From contig NZ_PPQD01000034.1 in NCBI RefSeq assembly GCF_002901825.1, positions 66,545-130,544 on the forward strand: DNA of 64,000 bases, given 5' to 3'. Shown in pieces: positions 1 to 8,544 of this stretch (positions within the stretch are counted from its first letter, which is position 1; each line of letters opens with the position of its first letter). The notes under the pieces were generated by a model, which worked only from the letters and a program-made list of their open reading frames with translations, was not told the DNA's origin and made no database searches. A program made the position numbers and the translations under genes. Source of the DNA: Mammaliicoccus sciuri (GTDB lineage Bacteria > Bacillota > Bacilli > Staphylococcales > Staphylococcaceae).

Positions 1-37
1 TAAAAAATTTTTGGAAATTTGAATGTGTTTCGTTCCA

Positions 38-66
38 TTGACATATTATGAAAACTTTAGTATTAT
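38..66 (+). promoter_or_regulatory. Predicted sigma-A promoter of metK
   Basis: A perfect -35 box TTGACA (38-43) is followed after 17 nt by TATTAT (61-66). The expected start of transcription near 73 lies just before the SAM riboswitch. Seen by eye; not tested. Confidence 0.75.
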
Positions 67-80
67 CATTTCTGACGGAT

Positions 81-193
81 TCTCTTATCCTGAGTGGTGG
101 AGGGACATGGACCCAATGAAACCCAGCAACCTCTTTCTAATGAAAGAAAGGTGCCAAACCGTTTGCAGACCAATATTGTCTGAACGATAAGAG
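81..193 (+). ncRNA. SAM-I (S-box) riboswitch
   Basis: The stretch has the S-box landmarks in order: a P1 strand TCTTATC near 83-89 closed by GATAAGA near 186-192, GGTGGAGGGAC near 96-105, the conserved GATGAAACC-like core (AATGAAACCC, 115-124) and CAGCAACC (124-131). It lies between a strong promoter and an intrinsic terminator (205-247) ahead of metK. By the known mechanism, bound S-adenosylmethionine favours the terminator, so metK is expressed when SAM is low. Confidence 0.93.
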
Positions 194-204
194 CGAATGG
201 ACGA

Positions 205-247
205 GTGTGCCTTCTCTCTATATCTTTATTGAGAGAGGGCACTTTTT
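205..247 (+). terminator. Riboswitch-controlled terminator of metK leader
   Basis: The stem pairs GTGCCTTCTCTC (207-218) with GAGAGAGGGCAC (231-242) and is followed by a T run. It is the expression platform of the SAM riboswitch. Confidence 0.9.
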
Positions 248-296
248 ATTTGCGCTGAGGAAGAGACCGTACAACTTTATTTAAAGGAGATTTTTT

Positions 297-1490
297 ATGT
301 CAAAGAATAGAAGACTCTTCACATCAGAATCAGTAACAGAAGGGCATCCAGATAAAATTGCGGACCAAATTTCCGATGCTATCCTGGATGAATTATTAAA
401 AGGCGATCCTAAAGCAAGAGTCGCTTGTGAAACAACAGTAACAACTGGTATGGCTTTAATTGCAGGTGAAATTTCTACTTCAACATATGTAGATATCCCC
501 AAAGTAGTTAGACAAACAGTAAAAGATATAGGATACACAAGAGCGAAGTATGGTTATGATTTCCAAACGATGGCGATTTTAACTGCTATTGATGAGCAAT
601 CACCAGATATTGCACAAGGTGTAGATTGCGCACTAGAAGATAGAGATGATTTATCAGATAGAGAAATAGAATCAATTGGTGCAGGTGACCAAGGTCTTAT
701 GTTTGGTTTTGCTACAAATGAAACGGAAACATACATGCCTTTACCAGGATATTTAGCTCACCAACTTGCGAAGAAATTAACAGATGTACGTAAAGACGGT
801 ACTTTAGAATATTTACGTCCAGATGGTAAGACACAAGTAACAGTTGAATATGACGAAAATGACAAACCAGTAAGAGTAGATACAATCGTTATTTCTTCAC
901 AACATCATGAAAAAATTGAATTAGAAAAAATTCAACAAGATATTAAAGATCATGTTATCTATCCAATCGTACCTAAAGAATTATTAGATGAAGAAACTAA
1001 ATTCTTTATCAATCCAACAGGTAGATTTGTAATTGGTGGACCACAAGGAGATGCTGGATTAACAGGTAGAAAAATCATTGTAGATACATACGGTGGTTAT
1101 GCAAGACACGGCGGAGGATGTTTCAGTGGTAAAGATCCTACTAAAGTAGATAGATCAGGTGCATACGCTGCTAGATATGTTGCTAAGAATATAGTAGCAA
1201 GTGGATTAGCAGATAAATGTGAAGTCCAATTAGCATATGCAATTGGAGTAGCACAACCAGTATCCATTTCAATAGATACTTTTGGTACAGGTAAAGTAGA
1301 AGAAACTGTATTAGTAGAAAAAATAAGAGAAGTATTTGATTTAAGACCAGCAGGCATTATTCAAATGTTGAATTTAAGACAACCAATCTACAAAAAGACA
1401 GCAGCATACGGTCACTTCGGTAGAACAGATGTTCAATTACCATGGGAACAATTAGATAAAGTAGATTTATTAAAAGACTTATTAAAATAA
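297..1490 (+). CDS. metK: S-adenosylmethionine synthetase
   Basis: Makes S-adenosylmethionine from methionine and ATP in the cytoplasm; it works as a tetramer and feeds methylation reactions. At 397 aa it has the usual family length. Visible motifs are the N-terminal GHPDK (16-20), the ATP motif GAGDQG (128-133) and the P-loop-like GGGCFSGKD (272-280). The start is preceded by AAAGGAG with good spacing. Regulated by the upstream SAM-I riboswitch and terminator. It is monocistronic, since a terminator follows at 1500. Identification is secure. Confidence 0.98.
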   Translation: MSKNRRLFTSESVTEGHPDKIADQISDAILDELLKGDPKARVACETTVTTGMALIAGEISTSTYVDIPKVVRQTVKDIGYTRAKYGYDFQTMAILTAIDEQSPDIAQGVDCALEDRDDLSDREIESIGAGDQGLMFGFATNETETYMPLPGYLAHQLAKKLTDVRKDGTLEYLRPDGKTQVTVEYDENDKPVRVDTIVISSQHHEKIELEKIQQDIKDHVIYPIVPKELLDEETKFFINPTGRFVIGGPQGDAGLTGRKIIVDTYGGYARHGGGCFSGKDPTKVDRSGAYAARYVAKNIVASGLADKCEVQLAYAIGVAQPVSISIDTFGTGKVEETVLVEKIREVFDLRPAGIIQMLNLRQPIYKKTAAYGHFGRTDVQLPWEQLDKVDLLKDLLK

Positions 1491-1499
1491 ACAATTACG

Positions 1500-1540
1500 C
1501 TCTGTATAGAATCTTACGGGATTTATGCAGAGTTTTTATT
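1500..1540 (+). terminator. Intrinsic terminator after metK
   Basis: CTCTGTATA pairs imperfectly with TTATGCAGAG (1522-1531), followed by TTTTTATTTT. Confidence 0.8.
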
Positions 1541-1563
1541 TTATTTTAGAAGGAAGTTGGGGT

Positions 1564-1880
1564 GTTATTAGCAGTTTTGGTTAGAAGTGCAAATACTGGG
1601 GTCGTTATTAGCAGTTTTAGTTAGAAGTGCAAATACTGAGGTTGTTATTAGCAGTTTTGATTAGAAGTGCAAATAAGGATACCGGTATTAACACTTCTAA
1701 GTAGTTTTGTAATTAAGGCGGTCCATAGTAACATTTCAGCCGACTTTTGTAATTATAGACGCCCATAGTAACACTTCAGCTGACTTTTGTAATTAACGCC
1801 CCCGTTATGGACAAGTTTGGCCTGAAGTGTTCACAACAACGCTCATAATTACAATTCATGCAAGTTTTGTAACAGCAATC
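1564..1880. repeat. 40-bp unit repeat array 1 (8 units, mixed orientation)
   Basis: This 510-base gap between metK and the next gene is mostly filled by eight units in a 40-bp register. Plus-oriented type-A units begin at 1564, 1604 and 1644 (GTTATTAGCAG...GAAGTGCAAATA). Three minus-oriented type-B units lie near 1684, 1724 and 1764 (AGTAACACTTC...TTTTGTAATTA). One plus-oriented type-C unit begins at 1804 (GTTATGGACAAG...GTGTTCACAA). A degenerate B-like unit follows at about 1844. No gene is visible in 1541-2050. Arrays at 17228 and 24025 have the same plan. Confidence 0.85.
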
Positions 1881-2050
1881 CGCTATATATTCATAAAATA
1901 TTTACTATTAAAGTGTGGTTTAACTACTCAAATGTATGAAGTATAAGAAATTACGTTATGTTATCAATATATTTCATGATATATACTGAATTTATTTGTA
2001 ATTTTTACTATAATGGAATTAATACATATGAAAGGGAGCGATCTACAATT

Positions 2051-2962
2051 ATGAGTCAATTAGAACCGATTCATTATGGATTAATCGCAGCGGTCGTCAT
2101 TGCGATACTATTTATTATATTATTCTTTGTTTCATTAAAACAGAAACAAAAATCTTTGAATAAGATTCAAGAAGCTCATAAAAAAGAAAATGAGACGCTT
2201 AAATCTGAACATAAAGAAAAGTTAGATCATGAAAGAGTTGAAAATAAAAAGGTTCTAACGAAACAAGAAGAAACACATCAAGAAGCAATTTCACAAAAAG
2301 AAAGAGAAATTGACTCATTAAAGTTATTTTCTAAGAATGAAGGGGAATATATAACTGATAGACACTTGTTAGAGTTAAGAGACCAACTTGTAAATGAACG
2401 TCGTATCAGACCTGAAGACATGCATATTATGGCTAACATCTTCTTACCTAAAGATCCATTAGGTAAAGTTCGACAAATAGATCATTTAGTCTTAACAAGA
2501 ACGGGTATTTATGTAATTGACTCTAATTTAGTAAGTGGTCATATCTATCACGGTATTACAGAACAGCAGTTTAGTGATTTTCCAGTATTAGGACAAGTCT
2601 TTGAAACATTGGATTTAAACCCAAACAAAGAACAAACGTTATTACTTGAAAAACAACCAAATAATAAAACTGCAGCTTTTCATTCATATACTAATGAAGT
2701 TAAAGAAGTTGATAATACAACTGAAGAATTACAAAGGCAGTTAGAACTTAAATATACACCGACACCTATTATTTACTTCCATCCAAATGAAGTAAGTGAA
2801 GCAACTATCAGTAATTATTCACAAGACCCTAACATTAAAGTGTTAGTTGGTGAAAAACAACTTCAACACTTCTTTAATAAATTTGTATTTCATGGTAGAT
2901 TCCAATATAGTGTGGAAGACCTTGAGAGAATTATGGATGAAATTGAAAAGTTTAACCCGTAA
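2051..2962 (+). CDS. NERD-domain membrane-anchored protein
   Basis: A 303-aa protein with an N-terminal membrane segment (about residues 9-31), a charged, probably coiled-coil stretch (about 35-95) and a NERD-like region (about 100-215) containing QIDHLVLTRTGIYVID. NERD is a nuclease-related fold, but the place where active relatives carry an acidic-x-Lys pair reads IDSN here, so catalysis is doubtful. I chose ATG 2051 (MSQLEP) because AGGGAG lies upstream; the open frame extends to 1958 without a ribosome site. The substrate is unknown. It is followed by its own terminator at 2969. Confidence 0.75.
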   Translation: MSQLEPIHYGLIAAVVIAILFIILFFVSLKQKQKSLNKIQEAHKKENETLKSEHKEKLDHERVENKKVLTKQEETHQEAISQKEREIDSLKLFSKNEGEYITDRHLLELRDQLVNERRIRPEDMHIMANIFLPKDPLGKVRQIDHLVLTRTGIYVIDSNLVSGHIYHGITEQQFSDFPVLGQVFETLDLNPNKEQTLLLEKQPNNKTAAFHSYTNEVKEVDNTTEELQRQLELKYTPTPIIYFHPNEVSEATISNYSQDPNIKVLVGEKQLQHFFNKFVFHGRFQYSVEDLERIMDEIEKFNP

Positions 2963-2968
2963 TAACTA

Positions 2969-2998
2969 AGCGCTGCATATTATGTAGCGCTATTTTTA
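2969..2998 (+). terminator. Terminator after NERD gene
   Basis: AGCGCTGCATA pairs with a TTATGTAGCGCT arm (2969-2991), followed by ATTTTTAT. Confidence 0.75.
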
Positions 2999-3020
2999 TA
3001 CTAAAAAGGTGGTTATAAGT

Positions 3021-4403
3021 ATGGTAAAAGAAAATTTTGAAGTTAAAAATCCTGCAACTGGTGAAGTAATCGAAACGATTAAAAACAATACGGAAGAAGA
3101 TATTAACAGCAAGATTGAAAAGGCACATGATGCTTTTCAAACATACAAAAAGAAACCAGCTCATGAACGTAGTGCATTGTTATATAAATGGTATGAATTG
3201 ATTCTCGAAAATAAAGAAGAAATTGCCTTAATTATGACAAAAGAAAGTGGGAAGCCATTAAAAGAAGCTTTAGGTGAAGTAAAATATGCGTCAGATTATA
3301 TATTATGGTTTGCTGAAGAAGCTAAACGTACTTATGGTAGAACTATTCCAGAACATGTTGATAACAAACGACTCATCGTTACACGTGCACCTGTTGGCGT
3401 TGTAGCGAGCATAACACCTTGGAACTTCCCAGCAGCGATGATGACTAGAAAAGCAGCACCAGCATTAGCAGCAGGGTGTACATTTATATGTAAGCCAGCA
3501 CAAGATACACCTCTTACAACAATGAAATTAGTTGATCTTGCACATGAAGCAGGATTTGATCAAAGTGTTATCCAATATGTAAATGGTTCAGGTAAAGACG
3601 TCGGTGCAATTTTCACAAAGCATCCTTTAATTTCAAAAATTACTTATACAGGTTCAACGCCTGTAGGTAAGCAATTAATGGAACAATCTAGTTCGACATT
3701 GAAGAAAGTAACGCTTGAATTAGGTGGTCATGCACCTTTAATTGTTCACGAAGATGCAAATATAGATAAAGCAGTTCAAGGAACAATTGCATCTAAATTC
3801 AGAAATGCAGGACAAACTTGTGTATGTGCAAATAGAATTTACGTACAAGAATCTATTAAAGACGCGTTTGAAGATGCGCTCAGAACAGAGGTCAGTAAAT
3901 TAAAAGTAGGCGATGGACAAGATGAATCAACAGATATAGGTCCTGTTATTAACGTAGATGGTTTTGAAAAAATTAAATCTCATATTGAAGATGCAACAAG
4001 TAAAGGCGCACGTGTGATTACTGGAGGGGATAGCTATAAAGATGGTGGTTATTTTATTACACCAACTGTTCTATCTGACGTTTCAGACGATATGAAAATA
4101 ATGGTAGAAGAAACATTCGGACCAGTAGCACCAATTCAAACTTATAAAGATTTAGATGAAGTTATCATAAAAGCAAACGATACACCATTTGGTTTGGCAG
4201 CATATTTCTTTACTGAAAACTATAGTAATGGTATAAAGTTGTATGAGAACTTAGATTATGGTGTAATTGGTTGGAACGATGGTGGACCAAGTGCAGCTCA
4301 TATTCCATTCGGTGGAATGAAGGAAAGTGGATTTGGTAGAGAAGGTGGTTCAGAAGGTATTGAACCATATTTAGAAACTAAAGTTGTTTCAATTTTAATT
4401 TAA
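3021..4403 (+). CDS. gabD: NAD(P)-dependent aldehyde dehydrogenase, succinate-semialdehyde type
   Basis: A 460-aa member of the aldehyde dehydrogenase superfamily. It oxidises an aldehyde to the acid; the best-fitting subfamily is succinate-semialdehyde dehydrogenase. Visible are the cofactor motif TPWNFP, the general base Glu233 in LELGGHAP and the nucleophile Cys267 in [11 protein letters not shown]; the neighbouring second Cys is typical of the SSADH/GabD group. ATG 3021 is preferred over 3009 because AAAGGTGG sits 8 nt upstream. It probably forms a unit with the aldo/keto reductase 28 nt downstream, suggesting aldehyde disposal. The exact substrate is inferred only. Confidence 0.85.
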   Translation: MVKENFEVKNPATGEVIETIKNNTEEDINSKIEKAHDAFQTYKKKPAHERSALLYKWYELILENKEEIALIMTKESGKPLKEALGEVKYASDYILWFAEEAKRTYGRTIPEHVDNKRLIVTRAPVGVVASITPWNFPAAMMTRKAAPALAAGCTFICKPAQDTPLTTMKLVDLAHEAGFDQSVIQYVNGSGKDVGAIFTKHPLISKITYTGSTPVGKQLMEQSSSTLKKVTLELGGHAPLIVHEDANIDKAVQGTIASKFRNAGQTCVCANRIYVQESIKDAFEDALRTEVSKLKVGDGQDESTDIGPVINVDGFEKIKSHIEDATSKGARVITGGDSYKDGGYFITPTVLSDVSDDMKIMVEETFGPVAPIQTYKDLDEVIIKANDTPFGLAAYFFTENYSNGIKLYENLDYGVIGWNDGGPSAAHIPFGGMKESGFGREGGSEGIEPYLETKVVSILI

Positions 4404-4431
4404 GTATCGTCTAAAATTAGGAGGCAGTAAA

Positions 4432-5274
4432 ATGACACAGAAAATAATTGAGTTTTACAACGGAAATTCTATACCAGCTTTAGGCTTAGGGACATTCAGA
4501 GTAGAAAATAATGATGAATGTAGAGAAGCGGTTAAACATGCTATTATAAGTGGTTATAGACATATAGATACTGCTCAAACTTATCACAACGAAGAAAAAG
4601 TCGGACAAGGTATCAAAGAAGGATTAGAAGCAACTGGATTAAATAGAGAAGATTTATTTATTACAACTAAACTTTGGATGACAGATTACGGTAGAGAGAA
4701 TGTTCAATCAGCCTATGAAGCATCTTTAAAAAGATTAGGTTTAGATTATGTAGATTTATATTTAATCCATTGGCCAGGTCAAGATAAAGATCTTATCACT
4801 GAAACATGGAAAGCTATGGAAGATTTATACAATGAAGGTAAAATTAAAAACATTGGTGTAAGTAACTTCCATGTACATCATTTAGAAGAATTATTACAAG
4901 AAGCTTCTATTAAACCAGTTATTAATCAAATAGAATGTCACCCATACTTAACTCAAAAAGAATTAAGAGCGTATTTAGAAGCACAAAAAATTGTTGCACA
5001 ATCATGGTCTCCTTTAATGAATGGACAAATACTGGAAGACGAAGTTGTAAAAGAAATTGCAAATGAGTTAGATAGAACACCAGCTCAAGTTATTATAAGA
5101 TGGAATATTGATGAAAATATTGTTGTTATTCCTAAATCAGTAACACCATCAAGAATCGAAGAAAACTTAAACGTATTTGATTTTGAGTTATCAGAAGATC
5201 AACTTTCAAGATTAAATGCTTTAAATAAAGACGAAAGAATCGGACCAGACCCAGAAGTCTTTACTGGTCAATAA
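4432..5274 (+). CDS. Aldo/keto reductase
   Basis: A 280-aa NADPH-dependent carbonyl reductase of the AKR superfamily (family 5-like length). The catalytic tetrad is present: Asp46 and Tyr51 in HIDTAQTYHNE, Lys80 in TTKLW and His113 in LIHWP. The cofactor-binding IPKSVTPSRI motif is near the C terminus. A strong AGGAGG precedes the start. It follows the semialdehyde dehydrogenase closely, so the pair may reduce or oxidise related aldehydes. The substrate is not predictable (2,5-diketogluconate or methylglyoxal reductases are relatives). Confidence 0.9.
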   Translation: MTQKIIEFYNGNSIPALGLGTFRVENNDECREAVKHAIISGYRHIDTAQTYHNEEKVGQGIKEGLEATGLNREDLFITTKLWMTDYGRENVQSAYEASLKRLGLDYVDLYLIHWPGQDKDLITETWKAMEDLYNEGKIKNIGVSNFHVHHLEELLQEASIKPVINQIECHPYLTQKELRAYLEAQKIVAQSWSPLMNGQILEDEVVKEIANELDRTPAQVIIRWNIDENIVVIPKSVTPSRIEENLNVFDFELSEDQLSRLNALNKDERIGPDPEVFTGQ

Positions 5275-5282
5275 TTAACACA

Positions 5283-5325
5283 AAAGGACTGATAAGAAAA
5301 TTTATTCTTATCAGTCCTTTTTATT
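5283..5325 (+). terminator. Terminator after aldo/keto reductase
   Basis: A long perfect hairpin, AAGGACTGATAAGAA with TTCTTATCAGTCCTT, followed by TTTATTTT. Confidence 0.92.
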
Positions 5326-5363
5326 TTGTCTTAGATTTAAATGAACTTTTTACGTAAGTGATT

Positions 5364-5711
5364 TTATAAGTGATATCCTAAATAACATGCTCCGATTGAT
5401 AGTATGATTGTAGATACAATATAAATAGTCATCATTTTATATGATTTTAATAAGTATCGTTCATAAATTTCTAAAAAGTGAGTAGAGAATGTTGTAAATC
5501 CACCGCAAAAGCCTATTGCGATAATTGCATATGAATAAGAATCGTCATTTAAATATTGAGCGGCAAATCCAATTATAAGGCTACCAATTACGTTGACTGT
5601 TAAAGTAGCGATTGGGAAGTGGTTTGTATACAGTTTAGTGAAGAATTCATTCACTAAATTTCTGCAAAGTGCACCTATACCTGAACTTATCATAATATAT
5701 AATAACGTCAC
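5364..5711 (-). CDS. crcB: Fluoride channel CrcB/Fluc, second of pair
   Basis: A 115-aa, four-helix protein of the Fluc (CrcB) family, which exports toxic fluoride across the membrane. Conserved TLTVNVIGS, the GALCRN arginine region and GGFTTFSTH (the phenylalanine-box and sodium region) are visible. It overlaps the upstream homologue by 4 nt (5708-5711), so the two are translationally coupled. Paired crcB genes typically encode oppositely oriented subunits of a heterodimer. No fluoride riboswitch was recognised upstream. Confidence 0.92.
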   Translation of the reverse strand: MTLLYIMISSGIGALCRNLVNEFFTKLYTNHFPIATLTVNVIGSLIIGFAAQYLNDDSYSYAIIAIGFCGGFTTFSTHFLEIYERYLLKSYKMMTIYIVSTIILSIGACYLGYHL

Positions 5712-6073
5712 GCTTGGTCAGTTCCTTTCCTATAACCTATTGCAATAAATATGAAACCTAGAAGTAAACTAACGAGTAAATAAGTACCTGCAACTAATAT
5801 ATGTCCACGTTCTAGTAGCTCGACTGTTTCTAAGCTTAAAGATGAATAGGTTGTTAAAGCACCTAAGAAGCCTGTTGTTATTAATTTTTTAATATTTGGG
5901 TGTAAATTGAAATAGCTAATAAAATATGTAGAGAATATACCCATTAAAAGTGCTCCGATTACGTTAACAGTCAATGTGGAGAATGGGAAGGCGTCATTAG
6001 TGATCGTTAACGAAACTAAATATCTTAGCCCTCCACCTATAGCACCGCCTAAAAATATTGCTAAATATACCAT
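5708..6073 (-). CDS. crcB: Fluoride channel CrcB/Fluc, first of pair
   Basis: A 121-aa Fluc family member with TLTVNVIGA, GGGLRYL and GALTTYSSLSLET, the last corresponding to the pore motif of its partner. Four membrane helices are expected. The start is preceded by GAGGAGG. It is the promoter-proximal gene of the crcB pair. A terminator (6092-6119) lies only about 20 nt upstream of its ribosome site, leaving little room for a promoter; some read-through from the 6117-6419 gene is plausible. Confidence 0.92.
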   Translation of the reverse strand: MVYLAIFLGGAIGGGLRYLVSLTITNDAFPFSTLTVNVIGALLMGIFSTYFISYFNLHPNIKKLITTGFLGALTTYSSLSLETVELLERGHILVAGTYLLVSLLLGFIFIAIGYRKGTDQA

Positions 6074-6091
6074 TTAATAAACCTCCTCATT

Positions 6092-6119
6092 AAAAAAAGG
6101 AAACATTATGTTTCCCTTA
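6092..6119 (-). terminator. Terminator/attenuator ahead of crcB pair
   Basis: On the minus strand, GGGAAACATAATGTTTCC is followed by seven T. It closes the small membrane-protein gene and lies just before crcB. Confidence 0.8.
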
Positions 6120-6419
6120 AATTATTCCGAAAAATCTTATTATAACGACAATATGATATAAAATGACGATGAATAAAACGATTGGTATTAGTTTATTCAA
6201 TTTTGAAAGCGTTGAGTGTTTATCAGTTTGATATTTAATTGACTTATCAGTTGTAAAGACAGCAATTAATAATAAAATACCGTTTAAAATACTACTTATT
6301 AGTACGAGCGAAACTAAAGATCCAAACATCGTTTCTAAAAGTGGATTTTGTGCACTTAAAAATAAACTAATAATAATAAGTATAATTGATATATAAAAAT
6401 AGCGTTTAGCTTTATCCAT
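6117..6419 (-). CDS. Small multi-span membrane protein, unknown
   Basis: I do not recognise this 100-aa protein. Three hydrophobic segments are visible (about residues 9-25, 32-54 and 78-98), separated by a short basic loop (KYQTDKHSTLSKLNKL). ATG 6419 is chosen over the upstream TTG at 6431 because GGAGGG lies 5 nt before the ATG. It is followed by a terminator and the crcB pair on the same strand, but a functional link to fluoride export is only speculative. Confidence 0.65.
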   Translation of the reverse strand: MDKAKRYFYISIILIIISLFLSAQNPLLETMFGSLVSLVLISSILNGILLLIAVFTTDKSIKYQTDKHSTLSKLNKLIPIVLFIVILYHIVVIIRFFGII

Positions 6420-6465
6420 GATGCCCTCCAAAAATTCCGTATAATCGTTTATGTTATCACATAAA

Positions 6466-7314
6466 TTATTTTATTGCATCTAATAATTCCATTACTTCTT
6501 CAAAGTCGTCCATTTTTTTACAATGACTAGGAATGATGAAAAGAGAGGTATTCGCATTTTCTTTTAAATCAATAAGCTTTAAATGGGTTTCAATGAAAAG
6601 TTCGCCGTTGTATGCTTTGCGCAACAATCTTTTAGTAGGAAGGTCATTCTTTTGAATATTTGAACGGCACCATGCGGCATCGCTACACATAAAAATCATT
6701 AAATTAGAGAATGTCATCATTAAGCCGAATTGACCTGGCATGGCTCCTGGCAAATCAAAACTAACTAATGCATCTTGATTAAAGACTTTATATCCTTTAC
6801 CCAAAATAGGATGTTCAGTTTGTACAAAATCTTCTACAAATTCAATGCGTTCTTTAAAGTTATTTGGCATAACATGAAAGCTTAATTGAAGGTTGTTGTT
6901 GGAAACTTGTTGTGTAATAAAATCATGATAAGCTTCACTTGAGGTTATGATAGTTGCATTTTTAAATGCGTTTAAATAACCGAGATGATGGCTTGAAAAG
7001 TTTGTGATAATACAATAATCAATTTCATCTGGGTGTATATGGTCTTTTAATAATTGGCTTGGTAAAGTTTCATACACTTTATAGTCTTGTCTGCGAAATA
7101 ATTTTAAAGTTTTTAAATCAGTACTTGGTTTAACATGTTCTGAAAAGCCTGTGTTAATGAGTATTTTGAAATCGTTAATTTCTAAATAATAGGAAAAAAT
7201 ATAGTACCGCTCAACTCGGCTCGTAGGGCTATTATTGATGACTGCTTCGTCACCTAAAAATGAACCAGTCGTATAAAGTTTGAAATGCTTTATTGTTTCT
7301 ATATTATCAGCCAT
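6466..7314 (-). CDS. Metallo-beta-lactamase-fold protein with degenerate metal site
   Basis: A 282-aa protein that follows the lactonase/MBL fold: an N-terminal LINTGFSEH strand, a motif-2 region, SDAAW and a C-terminal PSHC. The key HxHxDH signature is replaced by TNFSSHHLG (residues 104-112), so two His and the Asp are lost while the final His remains. It is probably inactive, or uses an unusual metal set. ATG 7314 is preferred over TTG 7335 because of the GGTGGTG site. It is divergent from transaldolase. Confidence 0.65.
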   Translation of the reverse strand: MADNIETIKHFKLYTTGSFLGDEAVINNSPTSRVERYYIFSYYLEINDFKILINTGFSEHVKPSTDLKTLKLFRRQDYKVYETLPSQLLKDHIHPDEIDYCIITNFSSHHLGYLNAFKNATIITSSEAYHDFITQQVSNNNLQLSFHVMPNNFKERIEFVEDFVQTEHPILGKGYKVFNQDALVSFDLPGAMPGQFGLMMTFSNLMIFMCSDAAWCRSNIQKNDLPTKRLLRKAYNGELFIETHLKLIDLKENANTSLFIIPSHCKKMDDFEEVMELLDAIK

Positions 7315-7450
7315 CAAAATACACCACCTAAGCAATTATATTTATATTACTTAAAAAATATTATTTGATTATTATTAATTCTTATTATGCCATAAAGCAC
7401 TTCAAAATACATTTAAAATAACTTGGATATTGTTGTTTTAATCAAATAGT

Positions 7451-7468
7451 TTAGTAAGCGATTGCAAA
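7451..7468 (+). promoter_or_regulatory. Candidate cre (CcpA) site before transaldolase
   Basis: TTAGTAAGCGATTGCAAA matches the 18-nt cre consensus at 16 positions, counted by eye. It lies just upstream of a possible extended -10 (TGGTACGAT, 7472-7480), where CcpA binding would repress. Confidence 0.55.
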
Positions 7469-7512
7469 TTATGGTACGATAAATGCACAACAAGTAGAAA
7501 GGAATGAAATTC

Positions 7513-8223
7513 ATGAGTAATCTTAAAGTACAAGTTTTTGCTGATGGTGCGGACATTGAAGAAATGAAACAAGCCTATCAGAATAAAGAAGTTGATGGTT
7601 TTACAACAAATCCAAGTTTAATGAAAAAAGCAGGTGTAACGGATTATAAAACATTTGCTGAAGATGTGGTTAAAGCAATACCAGATGCTTCGATTTCATT
7701 TGAAGTATTTGCAGATGATATAGAAACAATGGCTAAAGAAGCAGAAATTTTAAAACAATATGGTGAAAACGTATTTGTCAAAATTCCTGTTGTAAATACA
7801 AAAGGTGAATCAATGATTCCTTTAATTAAAAAATTATCAGAAAATGATGTTAAAGTTAATGTCACTGCTGTTTATACAATTGAACAAGTTAAAGAAATAG
7901 TAGAAGCAATTAAACCAGGTGTTGAAACATATGTTTCTGTATTCGCAGGTAGAATTGCTGATACAGGTGTAGATCCACTACCATTAATGAAAGAAGCAGA
8001 AAAAGTTTGTCATAGTAAAGAGGGCGTTAAATTATTATGGGCAAGTTGCCGTGAATTATTTAATGTTATTCAAGCAGACGAAATCGGCGTAGATATCATT
8101 ACTTGTCCTAAAGATGTGGTAGCAAAAGTACCAAATATCGGAAGAGATATTAATGAATTATCTGTTGATACAGTTCAAGGATTTGCTAAAGATATTAAAG
8201 CAAGCGGATTAAGCATTTTATAA
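7513..8223 (+). CDS. tal: Transaldolase
   Basis: A 236-aa transaldolase of the short Fsa/TalC-like class. It transfers dihydroxyacetone units in the pentose phosphate pathway in the cytoplasm. It contains DGFTTNPSL, the Schiff-base lysine Lys90 in NVFVKIP, TAVYT and VSVFAGRIADTG. The start at 7513 (MSNLK) is chosen because AAAGGA lies about 10 nt upstream; ATG 7504 is too close. A cre-like sequence overlaps the promoter region, suggesting carbon catabolite control. Single gene, ended by a terminator. Confidence 0.95.
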   Translation: MSNLKVQVFADGADIEEMKQAYQNKEVDGFTTNPSLMKKAGVTDYKTFAEDVVKAIPDASISFEVFADDIETMAKEAEILKQYGENVFVKIPVVNTKGESMIPLIKKLSENDVKVNVTAVYTIEQVKEIVEAIKPGVETYVSVFAGRIADTGVDPLPLMKEAEKVCHSKEGVKLLWASCRELFNVIQADEIGVDIITCPKDVVAKVPNIGRDINELSVDTVQGFAKDIKASGLSIL

Positions 8224-8237
8224 GAATAAAGTTCATC

Positions 8238-8273
8238 AAACCCAGCGAAGTTATCTAACTTTGCTGGGTTTTT
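8238..8273 (+). terminator. Terminator after transaldolase
   Basis: AAACCCAGCGAAGTT pairs with AACTTTGCTGGGTTT, followed by a T run. Confidence 0.9.
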
Positions 8274-8301
8274 AGTTTGCTAAGAAAAATGATTTTTAGG
8301 C

Positions 8302-8355
8302 GTTAGAAAAGTCGGGCGAAGTGTAACTAAGGGCGTCCATAGTAACAAATATCAT
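8302..8355. repeat. Degenerate remnant of the 40-bp repeat family
   Basis: GTTAGAAAAGTCGGGCGAAG followed by TGTAACTAAGGGCGTCC resembles one mixed unit, and ATAGTAACAAATATC continues as the start of a B-type unit in the 40-bp register. It lies just after the transaldolase terminator. Confidence 0.45.
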
Positions 8356-8544
8356 AAGAACATATATTGAAAATTTTTAGATATATTAATAATATATTAT
8401 AAGAGAATATGTATTTGAAATATAGGTATACCTAAAACATAAATATGCGAATTAATTTATATTATTTTACGATAACTAATTCATTAACTTGTCTCAAATT
8501 TTGTTATATAATCATATTTCAGTGAAAAAATTGGAGTGTTGGAA

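Noticed and set aside
1..37. Possible end or start of an upstream gene at the window edge
   Set aside because: Only AT-rich sequence is seen before the metK promoter; no supported coding signal.
1564..1880. Array 1 as staphylococcal STAR elements
   Set aside because: STAR elements are short GC-rich motifs with different sequence and spacing; these units are AT-rich and exactly 40 bp.
6074..6116. Fluoride riboswitch before crcB
   Set aside because: Only a simple hairpin with a T run and a ribosome site are visible; conserved aptamer segments are absent.
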